Assembly (NCBI GenBank): GCA_030373045.1
Contig: JAUCPW010000044.1
Coordinates: 1 to 64,000 of the forward strand
From: Candidatus Fermentibacter sp.
GTDB lineage: Bacteria > Fermentibacterota > Fermentibacteria > Fermentibacterales > Fermentibacteraceae
Direction of reading: 5' to 3'
DNA: 64,000 nt
The position numbers and the translations under genes are program-made. Positions 24,166-32,459 of this stretch are shown piece after piece. Position 1 is the first letter of the stretch. Each line of letters opens with the position of its first letter. Below the pieces are notes generated by a model. The model did not search any database, had not been told where the DNA came from, and saw nothing but the letters and a program-made list of their open reading frames with translations.

Positions 24166-25326
24166 TCACTTCTCCCTGGAGGCCGTCTCCCTGATGAGAG
24201 CGGAGGCTATGACATTGCGCTGTATCTGGTTGGTGCCCTCGTATATCTGCGTGATCTTGGCGTCCCTCATCATCTTCTCGACCGGATACTCCCTCATGTA
24301 CCCGTACCCGCCGAAGATCTGGACCGCGTCGGTCGTCACCTTCATGGCTACGTCGCTGGCGAAAACCTTCGCCATCGCAGCCTCCTTCTCGAACTTCTTC
24401 ACGCCGCCGTCGATCATCCGTGCGACGGAGTAGGTGAGCGCCCTGGCGGCCTCCACCTGCGTGGCCATGTCCGCGAGCATGAACTGGATGCCCTGGAAGG
24501 AGTCGATGCGCTGCCCGAACTGCTTTCTCCGGGAGGCGTAGACCAGGGCCTCGTCGAGGGCTCCCTGGGCGATGCCAACGGCCTGCGCGGCCACACCCGG
24601 CCTCGAGTTGTCGAGGGTCTTCATGGCGACCATGAAGCCCGTGCCCTCGCGCCCGATGAGGTTTTCCACGGGAATCCTGCAGTCCTCGAAGACCAGCTCC
24701 CTGGTCGCCGAGGCGCGGATGCCCATCTTGTCCTCCTTCTTGCCGTAGCTGAAGCCCGGCGTGCCGTCCTCGACGATGAACGCCGAGGCGCCGCGGGCCC
24801 CGCGGTCGGGATCGGTGAGGGCGATGATGGTGTAGACCTTCGCCTCCCCGCCGTTGGTGATCCACTGCTTGGTGCCGTTGAGCACGTACGAGTCGCCGTC
24901 ACGGATCGCCCTGGTCCTGAGGCCGCCGGCATCGCTCCCGGCGTCGGGCTCTGTGAGGCCGAAGGCCGCAAGGCTCGACCCGGATGCGAGCCCGGGGAGG
25001 AACCGCTTCTTCTGCTCGTCGCTGCCGCTCAGGAGGATCGGCATGGCTCCCAGGGCGTTGGCCGCATAGGTGGTCGCGACGCCGGCGCACACCTTGCTGA
25101 GCTCCTCGGCCGCGACGCAGAGGGAGAGCGTGCCCAGGCCCAGGCCCTCGTACTCGGTCGGGATGTAGATCCTCAAGAGATCGCTGTCAGCCAGCACCTT
25201 CATGATCTCGTGGGGAAAGCGGTTCTCCCTGTCGAGCTCCTCCCTGACGGGTCTGATGTGCCTGTCCGCTATCTCCGCACAGAGTTCCCGTATCGCCCTG
25301 ATGTCCTCCGACAGAAAGTAATCCAT
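24166..25326 (-). CDS. acyl-CoA dehydrogenase
   Basis: 386 residues. It removes two hydrogens from acyl-CoA to give trans-2-enoyl-CoA, passing electrons to EtfAB encoded downstream. Visible motifs are AFGLTEPDAGSDAGG and the flavin-binding QWITNGG segments, RKQFGQ, and the catalytic base Glu363 in QIYEGTNQIQRNV. The position of the base fits short/medium-chain enzymes such as butyryl-CoA dehydrogenase. The ATG at 25326 follows GGAGGG. It lies 140 nt inside the rnc reading frame on the same strand, so coupling with rnc is expected. Confidence 0.95.
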   Translation of the reverse strand: MDYFLSEDIRAIRELCAEIADRHIRPVREELDRENRFPHEIMKVLADSDLLRIYIPTEYEGLGLGTLSLCVAAEELSKVCAGVATTYAANALGAMPILLSGSDEQKKRFLPGLASGSSLAAFGLTEPDAGSDAGGLRTRAIRDGDSYVLNGTKQWITNGGEAKVYTIIALTDPDRGARGASAFIVEDGTPGFSYGKKEDKMGIRASATRELVFEDCRIPVENLIGREGTGFMVAMKTLDNSRPGVAAQAVGIAQGALDEALVYASRRKQFGQRIDSFQGIQFMLADMATQVEAARALTYSVARMIDGGVKKFEKEAAMAKVFASDVAMKVTTDAVQIFGGYGYMREYPVEKMMRDAKITQIYEGTNQIQRNVIASALIRETASREK

Positions 25327-26008
25327 CCTGCCCTCCTCTGATACGGCCGAGCGCATCCCTGGCCGCGGCCGACTGCGCCTGCCTCTTGGTCGCTCCACTG
25401 CCCGAGCCGGCCTCGCGTCCCGCGAGGGAGACCCGTGCCTCGAACACCGGATCGTGATCGGGCCCGCCGCTTCGTACGACCCTGTAGACGGGCGGCTCCA
25501 TGCCGCGGGCCTGGCACATCTCCTGGAGACCGCTCCTCGGGTCGGCCCCGGGGTCCGACCCGCCCTCGAGCAACGGGATCAATATGGCCTTCCTGATGAC
25601 CGCCCGTGCAGTGTCCAGGCCGGCGTCGAGATAGACCGCCCCGCAGACGGACTCCACTACGTCCGATATCACCGAGCCGGAGGGGCGGGGCATCCCTCCG
25701 CCGGCCATCACGGCTCCGTCGAGCCCGAGCCTGCGCCCCGCCGACGCCAGCGCCCTCGAGGATACCAGCGACCGCTTCCTGCGGGTCAGCCGGCCCTCGT
25801 CCTCGAGGGGATGCTCCTCGAGGAGCAGCTCGCGCGCCAGCAGCTCGAGCACCGCATCGCCGAGGAACTCGAGGAGCTCGTAATCCTCTCCGCCGAGGGA
25901 GCGGTGCGTCAGGGCCCTGCGTATCAGCGCGCGGTTCCCGAAGCTGTATCCGATCGACGCCTCCGCCGCCAGGGCGGCGGTGGAGGCGTCCATGGACGAT
26001 GTCTGCAC
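25187..26008 (-). CDS. rnc: ribonuclease III
   Basis: 273 residues. The catalytic signature ELLEFLGDAVLEL (about 40-52) and the second acidic site DVVESVCGAVYLD (about 112-124) are intact, followed by a double-stranded RNA-binding domain ending at ATKRQAQSAAARDALGRI. It processes rRNA and structured mRNA. Normal family length is ~225-240; the extra ~45 residues are Gly/Gln-rich and overlap the start of the acyl-CoA dehydrogenase gene. The GTG at 26008 shares one base with the fabF stop (TAGTG). An ATG five codons later is an alternative. Confidence 0.92.
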   Translation of the reverse strand: MQTSSMDASTAALAAEASIGYSFGNRALIRRALTHRSLGGEDYELLEFLGDAVLELLARELLLEEHPLEDEGRLTRRKRSLVSSRALASAGRRLGLDGAVMAGGGMPRPSGSVISDVVESVCGAVYLDAGLDTARAVIRKAILIPLLEGGSDPGADPRSGLQEMCQARGMEPPVYRVVRSGGPDHDPVFEARVSLAGREAGSGSGATKRQAQSAAARDALGRIRGGQDGLLSVGGHQGDTGTLCGDSGQAHQTRQGGARQGEPLSPRDHEGAG

Positions 26009-27246
26009 TATATGCGGCCGACCGCCAGGGTGACGTTGTGCCCGCCGAAGCCGAAGGAGTTGCTCAGGGCATGGTCCACCCGGGCCTGGCGCGCCTCGCC
26101 CGGCACGTAGTCCAGGTCGCAGGCCGGATCGGGGTTCACGAGGGTCGCCGTCGGAGGCACGACCCCGTCACGCATGGCCAGGACGCAGAAGATCAGCTCA
26201 ATGGCGCCCGCGGCGCCCAGCATGTGGCCGGTGACCGACTTGGTCGAGGAGATCATCACCCTGCGGGCGTGGTCCTCCCCGAGGGCGGCCTTGATGGCCA
26301 TCGTCTCGCCGACGTCGTTGAGCTCGGTCGACGTACCGTGTGCGTTGATGTAGTCGACGTCAGAAGGAGCGAGGCCCGCGTCCTCCATCGCCAGGATCAT
26401 GGCCCTGGCCGACCCCTCGCCGCCTTCGGCGGGTGCCGTGATGTGGAAGGCGTCGCAGGTCATCCCCGCTCCCAGCATCTCGGCCAGGATCGGCGCGCCG
26501 CGCTTCTTGGCGAACTCGTAGTCCTCGAGCACGACGACCGAGGCGCCCTCGGACATGACGAACCCGTCGCGGTCCCTGTCGAAGGGCCTGGAGGCGGTGA
26601 GGGGGTCGTCGTTCCTCGTGGACAGCGCCTTCAGGGAGCAGAATCCCCCGAGCCCCATCATGGTGATGGGGGCTTCGGCCCCTCCGGCCAGAATCGCGTC
26701 GGCCCTGCCCAGTCTGATGGCGTCCATGGCGGCCGCTATGGCGTGCCCGCTCGTGGCGCACGCAGTCACGGTGGCATAGTTGATGCCCTTCGCGTTCAGC
26801 TCGATGGCGACGCGCCCGCTGGCCATGTTGCCTATCATCATCGGGCAGAAGAAGGGGCTGATCCGGTCGACGCCCTTCTCGAGGGCCTTGCTGTGCTCGG
26901 TTTCGAGGGTTCCGAGACCCCCGATGCCCGTACCGATGATCACACCCAGCCTGTTCGGATCGATCGCCCCTCCGCCGAGCCCGGCGGAGGCGAAGGCCTC
27001 GTTGGCCGCAACGATGGCGAACTGCGTGTACCTGTCGGAACGCGCCGCCAGCTTGCGGTCGAGGAACTTCTCGGCTTCGTATCCGTGCACCTCTCCCGCG
27101 ATGCGGGTGGTGTAGGGGGCCGGATCGAGCAGTGTGATGGGCCCTATGCCGCTTCTGCCGGCAACCGTGTTCGACCAGCACTCCGCGACATTGAGCCCGA
27201 CGGGGCTCATCGCTCCCATGCCGGTGATGACAACCCGCCTCTTCAC
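26008..27246 (-). CDS. fabF: beta-ketoacyl-ACP synthase II
   Basis: 412 residues. The KAS Cys-His-His triad is present: Cys163 (TACATSGHA), His303 (NAHGTSTELND) and His341 (KSVTGHMLGAAGA). It elongates acyl-ACP with malonyl-ACP in type II fatty-acid synthesis. It follows acpP by 46 nt and overlaps rnc by one base, matching the common acpP-fabF-rnc order. Confidence 0.96.
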   Translation of the reverse strand: MKRRVVITGMGAMSPVGLNVAECWSNTVAGRSGIGPITLLDPAPYTTRIAGEVHGYEAEKFLDRKLAARSDRYTQFAIVAANEAFASAGLGGGAIDPNRLGVIIGTGIGGLGTLETEHSKALEKGVDRISPFFCPMMIGNMASGRVAIELNAKGINYATVTACATSGHAIAAAMDAIRLGRADAILAGGAEAPITMMGLGGFCSLKALSTRNDDPLTASRPFDRDRDGFVMSEGASVVVLEDYEFAKKRGAPILAEMLGAGMTCDAFHITAPAEGGEGSARAMILAMEDAGLAPSDVDYINAHGTSTELNDVGETMAIKAALGEDHARRVMISSTKSVTGHMLGAAGAIELIFCVLAMRDGVVPPTATLVNPDPACDLDYVPGEARQARVDHALSNSFGFGGHNVTLAVGRI

Positions 27247-27292
27247 TTCACCCGTCCTTGTGCAGTAAGTGACGGCCGGAGCGGCGGGGCCG

Positions 27293-27532
27293 CTATTCCT
27301 CTACCCCGTGGGCCTTGAGGTACTTTATCACGTCGCCGACGCTCTTGAGGGACGAGGAGTCCTCGTCGGATATCTTGAGCTTGAAGGAGTCCTCGAAATC
27401 CATCATCAGCTCGACGAGGTCGAGGGAGTCGGCGCCGAGGTCCGTCTGGAAGCTGGCCTCGGGGGTGACCTCCTCGGACCTGACGCCCAGCTTGTTTACG
27501 ATGATCTCCGTGACACGATTCTCGAGGGACAT
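27293..27532 (-). CDS. acpP: acyl carrier protein
   Basis: 79 residues, acidic. The 4'-phosphopantetheine attachment site is Ser36 in LGADSLDLVEL. It carries the growing acyl chain for FabH, FabG and FabF encoded around it. It is 12 nt downstream of fabG. Confidence 0.97.
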   Translation of the reverse strand: MSLENRVTEIIVNKLGVRSEEVTPEASFQTDLGADSLDLVELMMDFEDSFKLKISDEDSSSLKSVGDVIKYLKAHGVEE

Positions 27533-27544
27533 GTGTCTCTCCTC

Positions 27545-28273
27545 TCAGGTTGACAATCCGCCGTCCACCGGTATCACTGTTCCATTCAGATAGCAGGATG
27601 CGTCGCCGAGCAGGAACGCCGCCAGCTCGGCCACATCCTCGGGCCTGCCCATCCTCCCCAGGGGGATCCTCTCGGCATAGCCCCTGCGAACCTCCTCGGG
27701 GAGGTTCAGGGTCATTTCGGTCTCAATGAAACCCGGCGCGATCGCGTTAACGCGGATGTTCCGGGGTGCGAGCTCCCTCGCGAGGGACTTCGTGAAACCT
27801 ATGAGCCCGGCCTTGCTGGCCGCGTAGTTGGCCTGCCCCGCGCTGCCCACGAGGGCGACCACGGAAGATATGTTCACGATGGACCCGGCCTTCTGCCTCA
27901 TCATCGTCTTCGAGAGGGTCTTCGTCACCAGGAAGGCCCCGGTGAGGTTGACGGTGAGGACCTTCCGCCAGGCTTCGGCGTCCATCCTCATCAGGAGGCT
28001 GTCCCTCGTGATGCCGGCGTTGTTAACCAGGCCCAGCACCGGCGGATTTTCGGCGACGATGCGTTCACACGCCGCGTTAACGTCCGCTTCGTCGGTGACG
28101 TCCATGTGGAAGGGCCTGTAGAGGGGGCCGACCTCCTTCGCCGATGCGGCGAGCTGCTCGTCGAGCATGTCGCATGCCGCCACGGTCCAACCGTCGGCTG
28201 CCAGTCTGCGGGAGACCGCCAGGCCTATGCCCCTGGCCGCCCCCGTCACCACTGCCGTCCTCGGATCCGTCAA
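27545..28273 (-). CDS. fabG: 3-oxoacyl-ACP reductase
   Basis: 242-residue short-chain dehydrogenase. The nucleotide-binding TGAARGIG, NNAG, and the catalytic Ser-Tyr-Lys set (NISSVV ... YAASKAG) are present, as is the FabG C-terminus YLNGTVIPVDGG. It reduces 3-oxoacyl-ACP with NADPH. The start is TTG at 28273 with GGAGG 6 nt upstream. Confidence 0.95.
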   Translation of the reverse strand: MTDPRTAVVTGAARGIGLAVSRRLAADGWTVAACDMLDEQLAASAKEVGPLYRPFHMDVTDEADVNAACERIVAENPPVLGLVNNAGITRDSLLMRMDAEAWRKVLTVNLTGAFLVTKTLSKTMMRQKAGSIVNISSVVALVGSAGQANYAASKAGLIGFTKSLARELAPRNIRVNAIAPGFIETEMTLNLPEEVRRGYAERIPLGRMGRPEDVAELAAFLLGDASCYLNGTVIPVDGGLST

Positions 28274-28307
28274 TGCGCCCCTCCTCTCCGGCGTGGAGCC
28301 TCCACCT

Positions 28308-29294
28308 TCAGCTCCACTTAACGATCATGCCGGCCCATGTCAGCCCGGCGCCGAACGCCGCCAGGACCACGGTCATGGGCGGCTTCACCACTCCGCTCCT
28401 CCTGGCCTCGTCGAGGGCGATGGGGATCGAGGCGGCGGAAGTGTTCCCGTACTTGTCTATGTTCACGAAGACCTTCTCGGGAGGGAGGTCGAGCGCCCTC
28501 GCAGTGGCGTCGATGATCCTGTAGTTGGCCTGATGGGAGATCAGGAGATCCACGGACTCCTTCGGCGTGCCGTCCATCTCCAGTGCCAGCATGCAGGAGT
28601 CCCTCATCGCCCTGACGGCGTGCTTGAAGGTCTCGGAACCGTTCATCGCGATACAGTGGAGGCCCGCATCGACAGTCTCGCGGGTCGCGGGCATCCTGGA
28701 GCCGCCGGCCTGCTGCACCAGCAGGTCGCTGATCGCGCCGTCGCTGCCCCAGTGGAATCCGCCCAGCAGCCCTCCGGGGCCCTGGCTGGACACGGCCGCG
28801 GCCCCTGCGCCGTCGCCGAACAGGACACAGCTCGCGCGGTCCTTCCAGTTCGTGATCTTGGTGAGGCATTCGGCACCCACGACCAGAATCCTGTCGAAGA
28901 GACCGGCCTCTATGAAGGCCCGGGCCTGTATCATCCCGTAGACGAAGCCGCTGCATCCGGCCTCGAAATCCCATGCCGGGACGCGCGGAAGGCCGAGCCG
29001 GTTCGCCACCAGGCAGGCCGTGGCCGGAAAGGCATGGTCGGGCGTGACGGTCGCCATGATGATCGCCTGGACGTCACCGGGAGCCCAGCCGGCATCCTCC
29101 ATCGCCCTTCTGCACGCTTCCAATGCGAGATCGGATGTCGCCGTGGAGGCGTCGGTGATGTGGCGGGTCTTTATCCCTGTCCTGGTGGTTATCCACTCGT
29201 CGGTCGTATCTACGATCTTCTCCAGATCAGCGTTCGTCAGGATCGCCTCCGGAACCATGTGACCGGTTCCGACGACGAAAGCTTGCCTCTTCAC
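28308..29294 (-). CDS. fabH: beta-ketoacyl-ACP synthase III
   Basis: 328 residues. It starts fatty-acid synthesis by condensing an acyl-CoA with malonyl-ACP. The triad is Cys114 (FEAGCSGFVYGM), the His in ISHQANYRI and the Asn in YGNTSAASI. The start GTG at 29294 overlaps the plsX stop (GTGA), with AGGGGGT upstream; the longer in-frame version lies inside plsX. No malonyl-CoA:ACP transacylase (fabD) follows, although it often does. Confidence 0.95.
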   Translation of the reverse strand: MKRQAFVVGTGHMVPEAILTNADLEKIVDTTDEWITTRTGIKTRHITDASTATSDLALEACRRAMEDAGWAPGDVQAIIMATVTPDHAFPATACLVANRLGLPRVPAWDFEAGCSGFVYGMIQARAFIEAGLFDRILVVGAECLTKITNWKDRASCVLFGDGAGAAAVSSQGPGGLLGGFHWGSDGAISDLLVQQAGGSRMPATRETVDAGLHCIAMNGSETFKHAVRAMRDSCMLALEMDGTPKESVDLLISHQANYRIIDATARALDLPPEKVFVNIDKYGNTSAASIPIALDEARRSGVVKPPMTVVLAAFGAGLTWAGMIVKWS

Positions 29295-30340
29295 TGGCTC
29301 ACCCCCTGAAGTGCCGACATGCCTCCCAACCCCTCTCCGATCATGCGGTTCACGCCGCTCCTGAAGAAGCCGCATGCGGCGGCTATGGCATTCTTGATCG
29401 CCTGGGGACCCGAGTTCCCGTGCGCGATGATGGAGACGCCGTTCAGCCCGAGCAGGGGCGCCCCGCCGTATTCGGCGGAATCGAGCCGCTTCCACAGGGT
29501 GCTGAACGCGGGCCGCATGAGGAGGAAACCGGCGCGGCTGGACCAGTGGCTGATCATCTCGCTGTAGAGGGCCCCGCCTATGAGGTGCGAGATGGATTCG
29601 GTGAACTTGAGGATGACGTTCCCCACGAAACCGTCGCAGACGACCACGTCGGCCTCGCCCTTCAGGATGCCGTCCCCCTCGATGTTCCCGATGAATTCGA
29701 TGCCGGGGGGGCCGTCAGAGAGCAGGTCGTAGGTCTGCTGTTCGACCGGGGAACCCTTCGTCCTCTCGGCGCCCACGTTGAGCAGCGCGACCCTCGGGCG
29801 CCCGATGCCGAAGACGCCGCGGGAGTAGGCCGAGCCCATGAGCGCGAACTGGCGCAGGTGCTCGGGCTTGCACCCGACGTTGGCCCCGACGTCGAGCACG
29901 ACCGCCGGGTTGCCGAGAGTGGGGAACGTGGCCGCTATGGCGGGCCTCGATACGCCCTCGAGCCTCCCCAGCGCGAAGAGGCTCGCCGCCATCATCGCGC
30001 CGGTGTTCCCGGGGCCGGCCATCGCATCGACGCGCCCGGACTTCTGGAGGCCGGCCATGACCATGACGGAGCTGTCCGGCTTGGCCTTGAGAGCCTCGGC
30101 CGGATGCTCGTCCATCCCTATGACCTGGCTCGCGTGGGCGAGTTCTATCCGGTATCTGCCGGCGCCGGCCCGCGCGAGGAGCGGTTCGAGCACGGAGGTG
30201 TCACCCACGACGGTGAGGCTCACCCCCCGGGATACTTCGGGGGCCCCTCCCCTGAAGAACTCCACTGCACCGTCGACCACTGCGGAGGGACCCCTGTCCC
30301 CCCCCATCGCGTCGACAGCCACCCTCACCTCGGACGACAA
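29291..30340 (-). CDS. plsX: phosphate acyltransferase
   Basis: 349 residues. It makes acyl-phosphate from acyl-ACP for phospholipid synthesis. Typical motifs are VAVDAMGGDRGP, AMAGPGNTGAMMA, LDVGANVGCKPEHL and CDGFVGNVILKF. The start is TTG at 30340 with AGGA 7 nt upstream; a GTG four codons later is possible. It sits in the classic rpmF-plsX-fabH order. Confidence 0.95.
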   Translation of the reverse strand: MSSEVRVAVDAMGGDRGPSAVVDGAVEFFRGGAPEVSRGVSLTVVGDTSVLEPLLARAGAGRYRIELAHASQVIGMDEHPAEALKAKPDSSVMVMAGLQKSGRVDAMAGPGNTGAMMAASLFALGRLEGVSRPAIAATFPTLGNPAVVLDVGANVGCKPEHLRQFALMGSAYSRGVFGIGRPRVALLNVGAERTKGSPVEQQTYDLLSDGPPGIEFIGNIEGDGILKGEADVVVCDGFVGNVILKFTESISHLIGGALYSEMISHWSSRAGFLLMRPAFSTLWKRLDSAEYGGAPLLGLNGVSIIAHGNSGPQAIKNAIAAACGFFRSGVNRMIGEGLGGMSALQGVSQ

Positions 30341-30349
30341 CGGCCCGTC

Positions 30350-30532
30350 CTATTCGGTCCGGGCCTCGGTGACCTGGCGGCCGTCGTAGAACCCGCAGTG
30401 CCTGCAGATCCTGTGCGGCAGCCTGGGCTCCCCGCACTTCGGGCAGGAACTGGTCGATCCGGCCTCGAGCTTCCAGTGGGTGCGCCGCTTGTCACGGCGA
30501 GTCGTCGAAGTTCTCCGCTTTGGAACTGGCAT
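30350..30532 (-). CDS. rpmF: 50S ribosomal protein bL32
   Basis: 60 residues. It begins MPVPKRRTSTTRRDKRR and has a CXXC/CXXC zinc-ribbon (CPKC, CRHC). Located between yceD and plsX, as in many bacteria. Confidence 0.97.
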   Translation of the reverse strand: MPVPKRRTSTTRRDKRRTHWKLEAGSTSSCPKCGEPRLPHRICRHCGFYDGRQVTEARTE

Positions 30533-30570
30533 CTCTCACCCTTCCGTCGGGCAGCCCGGCCCGATCGCGT

Positions 30571-31068
30571 TCAACGAACACATCCGGCGCCCGCGGCACC
30601 TTCGTGCCCGCACCGGCCTTCGTTCAGATTTTCCCCGCACACCGGGCAGAGTCCGCGACAGTCCTCGCGGCAGAGCGGCTTTCCGGGGACCGAAAGTATT
30701 ACCGCTTCCTTCACTGCGTCAAGTAGCCGCAGGCTCCTGCCGTCCCTCGGGAGCCTCGCCATCGAGCCGTCGGCAGTGTTCCCGCCGTCGCGCGAGAAGG
30801 CGGCGAACACGTCCTCGGTGACCTCGAACACCGCCCTGCCGAGGCAGCGGGCACAGCTGGTGGCGAAGCAGGCCGAAAGCCTCCCGCGGACGATCACCGA
30901 CTTCTCCGAATAGTTCACATCCAGGTCCAGTGTTCCTGAAGGCGATGCAGGTTGCGCGTCCTCGATCCCCCAGGCGATGCCCGGCATGTCGATCTCGAAC
31001 GATCCGGAATTGCTACCGTTGCGGAGGCTCGCGAGATCGAGGACGAGGTCGCGGGGATCGAACTGCAT
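30571..31068 (-). CDS. yceD: YceD/DUF177 family protein
   Basis: 165 residues. The DUF177 core is visible: RGRLSACFATSCARCLG in the middle and the C-terminal cysteine cluster CREDCRGLCPVCGENLN. YceD-type proteins are encoded next to rpmF and are linked to 23S rRNA accumulation. The ATG at 31068 is preceded by GGAGG; an upstream extension would enter the phosphohexomutase gene. Confidence 0.9.
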   Translation of the reverse strand: MQFDPRDLVLDLASLRNGSNSGSFEIDMPGIAWGIEDAQPASPSGTLDLDVNYSEKSVIVRGRLSACFATSCARCLGRAVFEVTEDVFAAFSRDGGNTADGSMARLPRDGRSLRLLDAVKEAVILSVPGKPLCREDCRGLCPVCGENLNEGRCGHEGAAGAGCVR

Positions 31069-31072
31069 GCCG

Positions 31073-32458
31073 TCAGGCCTCCGAGAGGGCCCGCGTGACC
31101 GCCGCCTCGAGACCGGACAGCGCATCTTCGGAATCCGCCTCGAGATAGACCCTGGCGAGGGGCTCGGTGCCGCTGAGTCTCACCAGGAGCGAGGAGCCGC
31201 CCTCGAGATTGAGCCTGATCCCGTCGCGCCTGTCCACCCCGGTGACCCGGGATCCGGCGAGCCCGGAAGGCTGGTTCTCGATGAACGCCCTCCTGACGCG
31301 GTCGCCGGCGTCGCCTTCGAGGCGCAGGTCCATCCGCCTGTGCAGGAGCCTGCCGAAACGGCTCCACAGGGATTCGAGCTGGGCTCCGAGGCCCGTGCCC
31401 CTTCTCGCGCACATCTCGCATGCGAGGAGGCAGGCCAGGATGCCGTCCTTCTCGGGAACGTGCCCGCCGATGGAGAGTCCGCCGCTCTCCTCCCCGGCCA
31501 CCACTACGTTACGCCCCAGCATCACGGCACCGAGGTGCTTGAACCCGACAGGCGTCTCGATGACCTCCATGTCCATCGAGGCGGCCACCCTGTCGACCAG
31601 GCTGCCGGTCGTCACCGACCTGACCCCGGCCCCCCTGAAGCCCTTCTCCTGCACCAGGTATTCGAACAGGAGCGCGATGAAGTCGTGGGGGGAGACGAAG
31701 CGCCCGTTCTCGTCCACCAGACCGAACCGGTCCGCGTCGCCGTCGGTGGCCGTGCCGAGGGTCGCCCCGCTCTTCACGACCTGTTCGGAGAGGTCGGCCA
31801 GCCCCGCCTCGTTGGGTTCGGGGTGCCTTCCGTCGAAGAGGGGGTCCCTGCGGCCGTGGATGGTCCTCACCGAGGCTCCGGCGGTCTGCAGGAAGGAGTC
31901 GAGAACACCGCTGCCCGTGCCGTTGAAGGCGTCGTAGACCACCCGGAGGCCGGCGCCGGCCATCAGGGCCCTGTCGATGAAGGCAGGCAGATCGGCCGCG
32001 TAGGGTGACACCAGGTCGCCTTCGACCACCGAACCGGTTCCGGCCGGAGGCGCCGTACCGGCCTCGATGAGCTCCTCTATCCTCCTGGTCACGTCGGACG
32101 GAGCGGGTCCGCCGCTGCCGGGCGAGAACTTGATGCCGTTGTACATGAACGGGTTGTGGCTGGCGGTGAAGTTGATGGCGCCGGCGTACCCGAGCCTCCT
32201 GACGGCGTGCGAGAGAACGGGGGTCGGAACGGGCCTGTCGGAGAGGCGGACGTCGAATCCGTATCCGGCCAGCCTCTGCGCAGCCTCCCCGGCCAGCTCC
32301 GGCGAGAGGAAGCGGGTATCGCCGCCCACTACGGCCGTGCGGCCGCCGTTCTCGATCATGTGGACGGCAAGCGCATCGAGGACGCGGTTCACCCGCTCGA
32401 CGGTGAAGTCCCTGGCGATGACGCCTCTCCATCCCGAGGTGCCGAAGGCTATCCTCAA
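31073..32458 (-). CDS. phosphoglucomutase/phosphomannomutase family protein
   Basis: 461 residues, four-domain alpha-D-phosphohexomutase. The phosphoserine loop NFTASHNPFMYNG, the metal loop ATDGDADRFG, the sugar-binding AGEESGG and the C-terminal phosphate-binding RLSGTEPLARVY are all present. It interconverts 1- and 6-phosphosugars; the exact sugar cannot be told. The start is TTG at 32458 (MRIAFGTSGWRG), with GGAGGG 8 nt upstream, which fits the family better than the longer frame that begins inside the S41 gene. Confidence 0.93.
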   Translation of the reverse strand: MRIAFGTSGWRGVIARDFTVERVNRVLDALAVHMIENGGRTAVVGGDTRFLSPELAGEAAQRLAGYGFDVRLSDRPVPTPVLSHAVRRLGYAGAINFTASHNPFMYNGIKFSPGSGGPAPSDVTRRIEELIEAGTAPPAGTGSVVEGDLVSPYAADLPAFIDRALMAGAGLRVVYDAFNGTGSGVLDSFLQTAGASVRTIHGRRDPLFDGRHPEPNEAGLADLSEQVVKSGATLGTATDGDADRFGLVDENGRFVSPHDFIALLFEYLVQEKGFRGAGVRSVTTGSLVDRVAASMDMEVIETPVGFKHLGAVMLGRNVVVAGEESGGLSIGGHVPEKDGILACLLACEMCARRGTGLGAQLESLWSRFGRLLHRRMDLRLEGDAGDRVRRAFIENQPSGLAGSRVTGVDRRDGIRLNLEGGSSLLVRLSGTEPLARVYLEADSEDALSGLEAAVTRALSEA

Positions 32459-32459
32459 G

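Noticed and set aside
23443-25341. 632-codon plus-strand frame opposite etfB and the acyl-CoA dehydrogenase gene
   Set aside because: Antisense shadow of two well-identified genes.
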